In this document: positions 1 through 9,312 of the stretch, one piece after another | Numbering within the stretch: position 1 is the first letter of the stretch | Layout of the letters: each line of letters opens with the position of its first letter | Assembly (NCBI RefSeq): GCF_002312805.1 | Contig: NZ_NMUA01000020.1 | Span: 1 to 64,000 of the forward strand | Reading direction: 5' to 3' | Origin: Sphingobium sp. D43FB | GTDB lineage: Bacteria > Pseudomonadota > Alphaproteobacteria > Sphingomonadales > Sphingomonadaceae | Length of the DNA: 64,000 bases | Notes under the pieces: model-generated | The model's database searches: none | Told to the model about the DNA's origin: nothing | Seen by the model: the letters and a program-made list of their open reading frames with translations, nothing else | Position numbers and translations under genes: made by a program

Positions 1-181
1 CCAACTCGCAAGCCTATCAAATATCCGCGGTGAAATAGACGCAGCGAAATCCCTCGTCCTGATCACATACAGGCTGGCACCGAAAAACGCGGACCGCCGA
101 AGCGAACAACGTCACGAATAATCCGGGCTATAGTCTCTGATCGCTTATTCTATCGCCCGGTTAAGCCGGAGGAGCCCTGCC
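1..181. other. Left-edge intergenic leader
   Basis: No complete gene is visible here. Short open stretches enter from the left edge on the plus strand (stops at about 36 and 121), so the 3' end of an upstream gene may be included, but neither is recognisable. The last 20 bases carry a strong ribosome binding site (GGAGGAG at 168-174), eight bases before the ATG of the next gene. Confidence 0.4.
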
Positions 182-3100
182 ATGCTGTCTCGTCGCAATC
201 TGCTGTCCGGATCGCTCGCCGCAGCGTTGGCGGCCAGCCCCCTCCGCGCGGCGGTTCGCTTCGATGGCAAGGGGCAGGGGTTCGAACTGGCCGGACAAGG
301 GCAGGCGGTGCCATTGTTCGTGGATGCCAGCGATTTCGCCGGTGTGATCCGCGCGACGCATGACCTGTCGGCGGATATTGGCCGTGTTACCGGTGTCGAT
401 GCGCCGCTATCCCCGACCGCCGACAAGGGGCGAATGGTGTTGATCGGTACGCTTGGCCACAGCCCGCTGATCGACCGGCTGGCAGACAGCGGCAAGATCG
501 ATGTGGCGCCCCTTCGCGGCAAATGGGAATCCTACACCATCCAGACCATCGCCAATCCGGCACCGGGTATTAGCGAAGCACTGGTCATCGTGGGCAGCGA
601 CAAGCGCGGGACGATCTACGGGATCTATGATTTGTCCCAGAATATCGGCGTATCCCCCTGGTATTGGTGGGCCGATGTGCCGGTGATGAAACGGGACCAC
701 ATCCAGCTTTCCTATGGCCGTTACTTCCAGGGCGAACCGGCGGTCAAATATCGCGGCATCTTTCTCAACAATGAAGCGCCCTGCCTGTCGGCCTGGACGG
801 CGGAAAAGTTCGGCGGGATCAATGCCGCCTTCTACAAGAATGTCTTTGAACTGCTGCTGCGGCTGCGCGCCAATTATCTGTGGCCCGCCATGTGGAACAA
901 CGCCTTCAATGAAGATGATCCATTGAACGGGCCGCTGGCCGATGAATATGGCATCGTCATGGGCACATCCCATCATGAACCGATGAACCGCGCGCATAAG
1001 GAGTGGACCCGGCGTCGGCCGGGCAATGGCGAATGGAATTATGCCACCAACCGTCCCGCCGTTCAGCAATTCTTCCGCGAAGGCGCCAAGCGCAGCAAGG
1101 ACCGCGAACTGTTGGTGACGATGGGGATGCGCGGCGATGGCGACGTGGCGCTGGAAAGCACCGGCGGCATCACGTCGGACATTGCGCTGCTGGAAACGAT
1201 CATCGCTGATCAGCGCCAATTGCTGGTAGAGGAAACCGGCAAGCGCATCGAGGATATCCCGCAGGTCTGGGTGCTGTTTACCGAAGTCCAGAAATATTAT
1301 GATGCTGGCCTTAAGGTGCCCGACGATGTCACCTTGATGTTCGCCGACGATAATGTCGGCTATATCCGCCGCCTGCCCACAGCGCAGGAGCGGGCCACCC
1401 GCACTGGCGGCTTTGGCATCTATCACCATATGGACATGAATGGCGGGCCGTATAGTTATAAATGGATCAACACCAATCCCTTCCCGAAAATATGGGAGCA
1501 GATGAACCTGGCGCTCACCTATGGCGCGGATCGGATTTGGATCACCAATATCGGCGACTTGAAGCCGCTGGAACTGCCTATCGAATTTTTCCTGACGATG
1601 GCCTGGGATCCCAAGGCGGTCAGCAAGGATCGGATCGCGGAGTGGACGCAAATATGGGCCGCGCGCGAATTTGGGCAGGCGCATGCGCAGGAGATCGCCA
1701 CGCTGGTCTCACGCTACGCGAAATATAACGCCTGGCGCAAACCGGAGCAGTTGCGCCCTGACACGTACAGCCTTGAGAATTTCGACGAAGCCGAACGAAT
1801 GGTGGCGTTGTGGCTGGACCTGCGATCGCGTGCCGAAGCGATCAATGACAAGCTGCCGGAGACGCACAAGGCGGCCTATTATCAGCTTGTCCTCCACCCC
1901 ATCAGAGGCTGCTGCAACCTGACGCAAATGCAGGTCGCCGCCGCGCGCAACAAACGGTTCGCAGAGCAGGCGCGCGCCAGCACCAATGAGGAAGCCCAGG
2001 AGGTCAAGCGGCTGTTTGCGCAGGCCCATGCGATCCGCGACACCTATAATCACGATCTGTCGGATGGGAAATGGAACCATTTGATGGACCAGCCCTATAT
2101 CGGCTATTTCGACTGGTATCAGCCGGTTCAGGATATCTGCCCACCGGTGTCGGCGCTTGATCTGCCGGACACGGCGCAATTCGGCGTAGCCGTGGAGGGC
2201 GCGCGGCAGGGCTGGCCGGGCTATTATCTGCCCCCAAATTTGCCGATACTCGACAGCCTGTACCGGCCATCAAGCTGGATCGAGACATTCCCGCGTGGCA
2301 AACGCCCGGTGGAGATCCAGTTGGTTGCGAGCGACCCTTGGATCATCCTGAAACAGGACAAGGCGTTCAGCGTCGGAAAAGCCGACAGGCGCCACCGGGT
2401 CGAGATCGACTGGCGCAAGCTGCCGCCCGGTCGCAGCACGGGAACGGTGAAGATCAGCAATGGTCGCGATGGCGGTGGCGCTGAGGCGCAGAGCGTGACG
2501 GTGACGGTCACGGCCATTCGGGCGTCGGCGGAGGAAGAGCGGGCCGCCAAAGGCTGTTGGGGATCGCTCGTCGGTGCCTTCTCGATCCCAGCCAGCGACT
2601 ATGCGCGCAACATTCCCGCCGCTGGTGTCCAGTGGGAGCCGATCCCCGACTATGGACGGGTCGATGCGGCGATGTCGATCTTCCCGGTGGATGCCGCATC
2701 CATGCCGGACCCGCAGCGTGCGCCACGGCTGGAATATCCCCTTTTCGTTGGCGAGGCGGGCGAATGGACGTTCGATCTGGTCACCGCGCCGACGCTCAAG
2801 GTCAATCCCGATCATGCGCTGTCGCTGGCCCTATGGGTGGATGATGGCCCGCCGCAGGTCGTAACCGTCTTCACGCCCGAAAAGCGCGAGTCCGAGGAAT
2901 TTCTGGGCAAGGCGTCGGAGATCAATGCGCGTAATGACATGCGTATCATGCGCTTCAAGGCGGCGATCGCGACGCCGGGGCGGCATGTCCTGACCATCGC
3001 CATGGTCGATCCGACGATCGTCCTGCAAAGCATCGTCGCCTATCGCGACGCGCTACCGGCCAGTTATTTCGGCCCTCCGGCGAAGCGGATTGGCGCATAG
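182..3100 (+). CDS. Glycoside hydrolase family 115 (xylan alpha-1,2-glucuronidase type)
   Basis: The predicted product is an exported 972-residue enzyme of family GH115. The characterised members remove (4-O-methyl-)glucuronic acid side chains from xylan. A twin-arginine-like signal (SRRNLLSG, then a hydrophobic stretch to about residue 24) suggests export by Tat. The N-terminal two thirds match the GH115 catalytic region, for example the segments NYLWPAMWNNAFNEDD, GIVMGTSHHEPM and DRIWITNIGDLKPLE. The remainder fits the beta-rich GH115 C-terminal domain. The length is normal for bacterial members. The start is supported by GGAGGAG eight bases upstream. No xylanase, xylosidase or sugar transporter is seen next to it, so its pathway partners lie elsewhere or to the left of the window. 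The family call is firm; the substrate is inferred. Confidence 0.9.
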   Translation: MLSRRNLLSGSLAAALAASPLRAAVRFDGKGQGFELAGQGQAVPLFVDASDFAGVIRATHDLSADIGRVTGVDAPLSPTADKGRMVLIGTLGHSPLIDRLADSGKIDVAPLRGKWESYTIQTIANPAPGISEALVIVGSDKRGTIYGIYDLSQNIGVSPWYWWADVPVMKRDHIQLSYGRYFQGEPAVKYRGIFLNNEAPCLSAWTAEKFGGINAAFYKNVFELLLRLRANYLWPAMWNNAFNEDDPLNGPLADEYGIVMGTSHHEPMNRAHKEWTRRRPGNGEWNYATNRPAVQQFFREGAKRSKDRELLVTMGMRGDGDVALESTGGITSDIALLETIIADQRQLLVEETGKRIEDIPQVWVLFTEVQKYYDAGLKVPDDVTLMFADDNVGYIRRLPTAQERATRTGGFGIYHHMDMNGGPYSYKWINTNPFPKIWEQMNLALTYGADRIWITNIGDLKPLELPIEFFLTMAWDPKAVSKDRIAEWTQIWAAREFGQAHAQEIATLVSRYAKYNAWRKPEQLRPDTYSLENFDEAERMVALWLDLRSRAEAINDKLPETHKAAYYQLVLHPIRGCCNLTQMQVAAARNKRFAEQARASTNEEAQEVKRLFAQAHAIRDTYNHDLSDGKWNHLMDQPYIGYFDWYQPVQDICPPVSALDLPDTAQFGVAVEGARQGWPGYYLPPNLPILDSLYRPSSWIETFPRGKRPVEIQLVASDPWIILKQDKAFSVGKADRRHRVEIDWRKLPPGRSTGTVKISNGRDGGGAEAQSVTVTVTAIRASAEEERAAKGCWGSLVGAFSIPASDYARNIPAAGVQWEPIPDYGRVDAAMSIFPVDAASMPDPQRAPRLEYPLFVGEAGEWTFDLVTAPTLKVNPDHALSLALWVDDGPPQVVTVFTPEKRESEEFLGKASEINARNDMRIMRFKAAIATPGRHVLTIAMVDPTIVLQSIVAYRDALPASYFGPPAKRIGA

Positions 3101-3113
3101 GCTCGGGTGTTGC

Positions 3114-4952
3114 TCAATAGCCCATGGCATATCCCATGCGGCGGGGATCGCTGCCGCCCATGCGTGCGCCGGACGGGTCGACCATGACGCCCTGGATACT
3201 GCCGATGGCGAAGGCGCCGACCATCTCGACGCTATGGCCCTTGGCCTTCAACGCCGAGACATCCGGAGGCGCGAAACGGTCTTCCAATTGTATGGTGATG
3301 GCAGCACCCGGCTTGTAGAAATTGGGTTTGGCATTGAGCGCGAAGCGGGGCGCTTCAATCGCCTGCTGGATCGGCATGTCCAGGTCGAGGGCGTTGACGA
3401 GGAATTGGAACTGGGTCTGCCCGATCGTCTCGCCGCCTGGCGTACCGCACACCAGCTTCAATTGCCCCTTGTCCAGCACGATGATGGGGCCGTTGCCTAG
3501 CAGCGCACGCTTGCCCGGTGCCACGGCATTGGGATGACCGGCATAGGGAGCCGTCGACCCGACACGCAGGCCATTGTTGCACAACAGGCCGGTGTCGCCC
3601 ATCACCACCGACGTCCCAAAGCCGCCGCCGATCGTCGTCGTGACGGCAATGGCATTGCCTTCCTTGTCCACCACCGACAGGCTCGTGGTGTCGCCGCCGC
3701 GTGTGTCTTCATCAGCGGCCGCCTGTCGATCAGGCTGCTTGCTCCTCGCCAGCGTAGCGCCTTCGGGAAAGGCGATGGCTTGCATGCGGTCGATCAGTTT
3801 GCGTCGCGTCGCGGCGAAATCCTTGGACAGCAATGTGGCGACGGGCACATCGACAAAGCGGGGGTCGCCCGCGTAGCGATAGACATCGGCCTTGGCGATC
3901 TTGATCGCCTCGATCAGCAGATGCGTGAGGCTGGCGCGATCGCTGGCAAGGGACGCGAGATCCCAGCCCTCCACGATGTTGAGCTGTTCGCATAGTTCCA
4001 GCCCGGTGCGCGAGGTGAGCGGACTGCAATAAACATCCATCCCGCGATAGACGGTCGAAACGGGGTTGTCCCAGACCGGGCGATAGCTGCGCATATCCTC
4101 CATGCGCAGCCAGCCGCCATTGGCCTGCGAAAAGCGGGTCATGTCCTGCGCGATCGGGCCGATGTAGAACTGATCATAGGCGGCGGACAGCGCCTGGTCC
4201 CGGTCGGCCCCGCTTTTGAGCGCCCGCGTTTCCGCGTCGGCGAGACTTTGGAAGGTGCGCGCCAAGGGCAGATTGCGGAAGATGGCGCGCGGCGCGGGCG
4301 GCTGGCCGCCGGGCAGGAAGATCGCCGCGCTGGTCGGATGGCGCGCCAGCACCGCTTGCTGGCGGCGGATGAACATCGCGATCGAGGCATCGAGCGGATG
4401 CCCATCGCGCGCATAGCCGATGGCGGGTTCGAGCAATTTGGCTAGCGGCAGCCGACCATAGCGCTTCGCCAGTTCTATCCAGCCGCCAAAGGCGCCGGGA
4501 ACGGCGACGGCCTTATGTCCGCTGTCCAGTTCCTTGGGATCGATGTCCGGGTCGAGCAGGGCAGGCGCACCCCCGGTAAAGGCGAGCGACTGGACCTTGC
4601 CGCTGCGCCGTTCGAAACAGGTGGCAAAGCCATTGCCCGCCGCGCTCGATGCCCAGGGTTCGACGACATTCATCACCGCCATGGCGGCAACGGCGGCGTC
4701 TGCGGCCGTGCCGCCCTGCATCAGCATGCGCGTGCCCGCCATCGCCGCCAGCGGATGCCCCGCCGCAACGCCGCCGTGGGGCATCGGCACTTCGACGCGA
4801 TGCGCCCTTGCCACCGCCGGGCTGCTGCGCGGCGCATCGGGTGCCTTGTCCCCCGACTGGGCCAGAGCCGTTCGACCGGGCAGGCCGAGCAGCGCTGCGC
4901 CCGCGAACCCCGCCGCGATCAGATCGCGACGGGCCAGACCTTCATCCCGCAT
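3114..4952 (-). CDS. Gamma-glutamyltransferase family protein (exported)
   Basis: A 612-residue Ntn-hydrolase of the gamma-glutamyltranspeptidase family, made as a proenzyme that cleaves itself before a catalytic threonine. That threonine is Thr422 in GGDTTSLSVVDKEGN, matching the family TTHxSVVD site. The oxyanion-loop region is also recognisable (GGGFGTSVV). A twin-arginine signal (LARRDLIAAGF) and a cleavage-like ALAQ near residue 32 indicate export. The ATG at 4952 overlaps the stop of the upstream TonB receptor gene (TGATG), so the two are probably translationally coupled. A longer start at 4982 is possible but would lie inside the receptor gene. It probably cleaves gamma-glutamyl compounds brought to the periplasm by that receptor. 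Substrate preference, and hydrolase versus transferase activity, cannot be told from sequence. Confidence 0.9.
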   Translation of the reverse strand: MRDEGLARRDLIAAGFAGAALLGLPGRTALAQSGDKAPDAPRSSPAVARAHRVEVPMPHGGVAAGHPLAAMAGTRMLMQGGTAADAAVAAMAVMNVVEPWASSAAGNGFATCFERRSGKVQSLAFTGGAPALLDPDIDPKELDSGHKAVAVPGAFGGWIELAKRYGRLPLAKLLEPAIGYARDGHPLDASIAMFIRRQQAVLARHPTSAAIFLPGGQPPAPRAIFRNLPLARTFQSLADAETRALKSGADRDQALSAAYDQFYIGPIAQDMTRFSQANGGWLRMEDMRSYRPVWDNPVSTVYRGMDVYCSPLTSRTGLELCEQLNIVEGWDLASLASDRASLTHLLIEAIKIAKADVYRYAGDPRFVDVPVATLLSKDFAATRRKLIDRMQAIAFPEGATLARSKQPDRQAAADEDTRGGDTTSLSVVDKEGNAIAVTTTIGGGFGTSVVMGDTGLLCNNGLRVGSTAPYAGHPNAVAPGKRALLGNGPIIVLDKGQLKLVCGTPGGETIGQTQFQFLVNALDLDMPIQQAIEAPRFALNAKPNFYKPGAAITIQLEDRFAPPDVSALKAKGHSVEMVGAFAIGSIQGVMVDPSGARMGGSDPRRMGYAMGY

Positions 4953-7900
4953 CAGAAGGACTTTTTGATGCTGGTGTACCAATAGCGCGCCTGCGGCTGA
5001 TACAGGCTGGACAGGTATCCTCCCGACGCGAGCGGTGGATCCTTGTCGAAGATGTTGCGCGCGCCCACGGTGATCGCCGTTCCCTTCATCATGCCGCTGT
5101 CGAATTTATAGGTGGCATAGAGGTTCACCGTCGTCTGCCCCTTGACCACGAACCGGTTGCCGTCCGCATCGAACACCGCGTCCTGATAAACATCATCGAT
5201 GAACTGGGTGAAGGCACCGATGGTCACCGGGCCATAGTCCCAGGTCAGGTTGGCGGAAATGCGCCAGCGTGGCTGACCGTCGCGTCCGACGACATCGCCA
5301 CCGCCGGGAACAGGCACGGCCGCGTTGATTTCGCCTGCCGCCTGTCCATCGGTAACCGCCTGCACGGCAGCCGGGGCGTCGAGCTGATATTTGATGAGGC
5401 GCGCGGCATTCACGTTCAGCCCGAACTTGCCGAAATTGGTGGTGCCTACGCGATAGTCCAGGTTGAAGTCGATGCCATCGACCTGGATCGGCAACAGGTT
5501 CTGGAAGGGGGCCGTGACGTAAAGCAGCTCACCCACTGGTGCCAAGCCCGTGCCCGCCACCAGCGCGATGTCGTCCGCCGTGGGTTCGCGGCGCACGACG
5601 GCGGGATTGCTGCTGCCCTGGACCCGCAGCAGATAGTCGAGATTGAGCGCATTCTGATAATCGAGCAGACCCACGACGCCCTTCTGCTTGATCCGCCAGC
5701 GATCAACGGTGAAGGTCACATTGCCCCAGCCTTCGGGCAGCGGCGGCTGGAACACCGCGCCGAAGTTCCAGCTGGTGGATTCTTCGGGCTTCAGATCAGG
5801 ATTGCCGCCTGACCGGCGCAGCACCGACACGTTGCGCGCGCATTGGGAGAAGCTGCTGATGCGCCCGGCGCGCAGGTCGGCTTCGCACAGCACATATTCG
5901 GTGCCGCCATTGACGCGGTCCAGCGTCGCAGTGTTGATGACTTCCAGGTTAGGCGCCCGGAAACCTTGGGACCAGGAACCGCGCAGGCGGAAGCCCTGCA
6001 ACAGATCCCAGCTCGCCGCGATCTTCGGCTTAGCGACGTCACCCACATCGCTATAGCGTTCATAGCGCCCGGCGATCTGGATATCGAAGGAGCGGATCAT
6101 GGGGATTTCCATGTCCGGGCTGACCAAAGGCAGGGCGATTTCGGCATAGGCGGACCAGACCTTGCGCTTGCCCGATACGTCGGGGCTGGGGCTGGCCCCC
6201 ATCAGGTCCGACCCGTAGAAGATGCCCGTGACCGCATCGGTATAGGTGATGTCGACACCGGCCACACCGCCTTGCCGGGGGTCGCGATTGTCATCGAAGG
6301 TTTCGCGCCGAAACTCGACGCCGGTGGCGATGCCGATGCTGTTTCCGGCCCACAGGCCGATGAGATTGGCATTGGAAATCTTGAGATCCCAAAGCGCCAG
6401 CGATGTCTTGGTGCGGCGGGTAGACTGGATGCGGAAGCTATCGACGATTGCGTCGTCATTGGGGGTGCCATCGCCGACTGCGGGATTGGACAGGCTACCA
6501 CCATTGAACGGGTTATAGGCGTCGGGCGTTGTCTTGTTGATGGCCGCCTGAAGCAGAGTGCTGGACGTGCCATCCATGGTGTCCCTTACCGTTGCCCAAG
6601 TGTACAGGCCCGCTGACTCCCAGTTCCAGTCGCCGAACGTGCCACGCAGACCGCCCAATATGCGATATTGCTGGTTTTTCACATTAACGTTGCGCATCCC
6701 CACATCAACATAATTGAGGCTGCGGATGGTAACAGGGAGCCCTTCGTCCGGAATGTTGAGGCCAGGCAGGCGGTTGGGAGAACCGACCGGACCCAAGGGA
6801 TTCCAATAGGCGTCAGCCGCCACCGTGATCGGAATGTTGGCCAGCGATCCGGGGGTGCCGATATTGGCTTCGGTCTTCCCCTGGTAGAAGCCGAGTTCAC
6901 CAAAGAAATCCAGATTGTCCGTCAGTTCATAATTAATGAAGCTGAACAGGTTGATGCGCCTCACCGATGGCTGGGTGGTAAGATCGGGCAATGTTGCATT
7001 CGGGTCGAAACGCAGGTTGGAATCGACATTGGCCATCTGCGTGGTCCCGCTGGCATCGTCATAGCACATGCCCGGCGTACCGGCTGCGACCTGACAGCCG
7101 GGGTTGGTTGATGGCTGGATATGGAACTGGCCTGAAGCGTTGGTAAGCGCGACGCCATTGCTGGTGATCACTCCGGTCCCGGTCGCCTGGAACGTGCCCC
7201 AGGGTGTACTGGTCGATGTCCCGTTGAAGCTTGCATTGTTGGCAAAGGGCGTGCCCGCGACGAAGGATCGCCGGTCGGCCGTGGCCGTATAGTCCTGGTC
7301 ACGCAGATAGAGTTTGGACTTTTGCGCATAGCCGCCAAAGAGCGAGACATTGCCCCGGCCGCCGCCGAAATTGAATCCGACAAGGCCGTTGACGGTAAAT
7401 TCGCGCAAATTGGTGCCTTCCGCGCCGCCATATTGCGCGTCGAACGTGGCTCCGGTGAAGTTGGATTTGAGCACATTGTTGACGACGCCCGCGACGGCAT
7501 CCGACCCATAGAGCGCCGCCGCGCCATCGCGCAGCACCTCGACGCGCTCGATCGCGCCGACGGGGATGGTGTTGGCGTTGAAGCCGAAGGTCGGCACGCC
7601 GGAATCGATCACCCCGGTAATCGCCTGCGATGTGGGATGCAGCACGGTGCGGCGGCCATTGATCAGCAGCAGCGTATTACCCTGACCCAGGCCGCGCAGC
7701 GATACCGTGGACACGTCGCCGCGCGCGGCATTGCCCGATCCGCCGCCCAACACCTGCTCATTGAACGTCACGCCGCCGAGCTGCGGGATGGAGCGGAACA
7801 GGTCCGCGCCGGAAACGGCCGCGACGGCATCGACCTGTTCCTGACCGACGACGGTGACGGGCAGGGCACCCGTTGTCTTCGCGCCCCTGATCTGCGTGCC

Positions 7901-8359
7901 GACGACGACGATTTCGGCGCGGCTTTCGCCTTGCGGCTCGGCGGGCAACCCCATGGTCGGCGCGTCCGACATGGTGCCGCCCGTCTCCAACTGCGCAAAC
8001 GCAATCGGCTTCAACGCCGCAACCGCGCCGGGTTCGGCGCTGAGGCTGCGATCGCGCAGGGTGACGACATCGTTGCGGTCGGAGGAGATGACGAGATCGG
8101 TGCCCCGGATGATATGCTTGAGCGCCTGCCGCGCATCATGCGCGCCATAGAGACGGGGTGTGCGACTGTGGCGCAGTTTCTTGGACGGCGCGATGATCTG
8201 CAGGCCGCTTTGTAACGCGAAGGAGGGTAGCGTATCCACCGCGCGGCCTTCGGGCAGGTCGAAATTGCGTTGCTGGGCGCTGGCTGTCCCACTTGTCAGC
8301 GCCAGTGCAGCGGCGCTGCTCCCCAGCAGCATGGCAAAGATCTTCGTCTTGTTCATCAT
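4952..8359 (-). CDS. TonB-dependent receptor with N-terminal STN signalling domain
   Basis: An outer-membrane active transporter of about 1135 residues. After a signal peptide (MNKTKIFAMLLGSSAAALAL, ending near ASAQQ) comes a secretin/TonB N-terminal (STN) domain at about residues 30-100, which in FecA-type transducers contacts a FecR anti-sigma factor. A linker follows, then a plug beginning near EIVVVGTQIRGAKTTG and a long 22-strand-type barrel ending in an aromatic residue (KKSF), as is typical for outer-membrane proteins. Two adjacent ATGs (8359 and 8356) follow GGGGGA. The upstream ATG is used here. The gene is divergent from an ECF sigma/FecR pair, which strongly suggests substrate-induced transcription. 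It ends overlapping a gamma-glutamyltransferase gene. The ligand is unknown; peptides or gamma-glutamyl compounds are a guess from context. Confidence 0.92.
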   Translation of the reverse strand: MMNKTKIFAMLLGSSAAALALTSGTASAQQRNFDLPEGRAVDTLPSFALQSGLQIIAPSKKLRHSRTPRLYGAHDARQALKHIIRGTDLVISSDRNDVVTLRDRSLSAEPGAVAALKPIAFAQLETGGTMSDAPTMGLPAEPQGESRAEIVVVGTQIRGAKTTGALPVTVVGQEQVDAVAAVSGADLFRSIPQLGGVTFNEQVLGGGSGNAARGDVSTVSLRGLGQGNTLLLINGRRTVLHPTSQAITGVIDSGVPTFGFNANTIPVGAIERVEVLRDGAAALYGSDAVAGVVNNVLKSNFTGATFDAQYGGAEGTNLREFTVNGLVGFNFGGGRGNVSLFGGYAQKSKLYLRDQDYTATADRRSFVAGTPFANNASFNGTSTSTPWGTFQATGTGVITSNGVALTNASGQFHIQPSTNPGCQVAAGTPGMCYDDASGTTQMANVDSNLRFDPNATLPDLTTQPSVRRINLFSFINYELTDNLDFFGELGFYQGKTEANIGTPGSLANIPITVAADAYWNPLGPVGSPNRLPGLNIPDEGLPVTIRSLNYVDVGMRNVNVKNQQYRILGGLRGTFGDWNWESAGLYTWATVRDTMDGTSSTLLQAAINKTTPDAYNPFNGGSLSNPAVGDGTPNDDAIVDSFRIQSTRRTKTSLALWDLKISNANLIGLWAGNSIGIATGVEFRRETFDDNRDPRQGGVAGVDITYTDAVTGIFYGSDLMGASPSPDVSGKRKVWSAYAEIALPLVSPDMEIPMIRSFDIQIAGRYERYSDVGDVAKPKIAASWDLLQGFRLRGSWSQGFRAPNLEVINTATLDRVNGGTEYVLCEADLRAGRISSFSQCARNVSVLRRSGGNPDLKPEESTSWNFGAVFQPPLPEGWGNVTFTVDRWRIKQKGVVGLLDYQNALNLDYLLRVQGSSNPAVVRREPTADDIALVAGTGLAPVGELLYVTAPFQNLLPIQVDGIDFNLDYRVGTTNFGKFGLNVNAARLIKYQLDAPAAVQAVTDGQAAGEINAAVPVPGGGDVVGRDGQPRWRISANLTWDYGPVTIGAFTQFIDDVYQDAVFDADGNRFVVKGQTTVNLYATYKFDSGMMKGTAITVGARNIFDKDPPLASGGYLSSLYQPQARYWYTSIKKSF

Positions 8360-8652
8360 GTTCCCCCATTTCCCTCCCACACGGACGCGCGCCAGCGGAC
8401 GCACGCAGCCAAGGCGCCACGCGATGGTCGATCACTCACTGAAAATTCCGTACATGGGCCGACTCATTCGCCCGGCCAGGCGATGCCGATCGGCCCCTTT
8501 TTCGGGTGCCCGACATCCTCTCCAGATCACGGCATGGAGGCCAATGGCGCCGCAGATCACAGTGGAAAGACACGAGAGCGGAAAATATCCGCCATTGGGT
8601 CTGTCACATTTTTTTCATGCTGTTCTAGCGGCGGATTTGGGCGTGCCTTTCG
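8360..8652. promoter_or_regulatory. Divergent control region between TonB receptor and sigma factor genes
   Basis: A 293-bp non-coding interval between the leftward receptor gene and the rightward ECF sigma gene, so promoters for both must lie here. It contains a small perfect inverted repeat GCGGA-AAATA-TCCGC at 8578-8592 and a T-rich run at 8609-8616. I cannot assign a specific sigma site. The location is inferred from gene order only. Confidence 0.4.
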
Positions 8653-9312
8653 TTGCTACAGACGATCGTCGATGTAAGGGGTCGACCTATTCTGGATAGC
8701 AGAGCCATATGGCTGGCACGCCACATTTGTCCGCATGAACCAGCGCTGCGCCGCTGGCTGGCGGGGCGCGTGCAATATGGCTTTCTGCTCGATGATGTCG
8801 TGCAGGAAACCTATGCGAAGCTCGCGACCCTGCCGTCTGTCGACCATATCGAAAATCCACGCGCCTATTTCTTCCGCGCCGCGCTTTCGGTCATAGTCAC
8901 CGAAGTGCGACGCGCGCCGGTCGTCTCGATGGAGACGCTGACCGAGATTGATCGTTTGAGCATCGAATCCGGGGTTCTGCCGCCGGACGTGCAAGCGGAG
9001 CAGCGCGAGGAGTTTCGGCTGGTGGCGGAGGCAATCGACCAGTTGCCGGCCAAATGCCGTGAAGTTTTCATCCTGCGCAAAGTCCATGGATTGTCGCAGC
9101 GGGAAACCGCGCAAAAGCTGGGTTTGTCGGAAAGCACGGTCGAAAAACATGTCGGCCGCGGCATCCGCACCCTGATAAATATTTTCGGACGTGGCGGAAA
9201 AACCGGCCATGTCGCGTCTAACGACCGAATTTCAAATGCAGAGCCATATGACAGTCAGGGAAAGCAGCGCGGAGATAGAACAACAGGCGACCCTCTGGGC
9301 GGCCCGCTGTGA
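8653..9312 (+). CDS. ECF RNA polymerase sigma factor, FecI-like
   Basis: A 219-residue extracytoplasmic-function sigma factor. Region 2 is seen in FLLDDVVQETYAKLATLP and the following helix, and region 4 in REVFILRKVHGLSQRETAQK followed by LSESTVEKHVGRGIRTL. The only good in-frame start is TTG at 8653; no ATG precedes the conserved part. The last roughly 50 residues extend past region 4 and are read from the same DNA, in another frame, as the start of the downstream FecR gene, which is unusual. With that anti-sigma factor and the divergent STN-type receptor it forms a cell-surface signalling trio that should activate the receptor operon. The exact start is uncertain. Confidence 0.85.
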   Translation: MLQTIVDVRGRPILDSRAIWLARHICPHEPALRRWLAGRVQYGFLLDDVVQETYAKLATLPSVDHIENPRAYFFRAALSVIVTEVRRAPVVSMETLTEIDRLSIESGVLPPDVQAEQREEFRLVAEAIDQLPAKCREVFILRKVHGLSQRETAQKLGLSESTVEKHVGRGIRTLINIFGRGGKTGHVASNDRISNAEPYDSQGKQRGDRTTGDPLGGPL

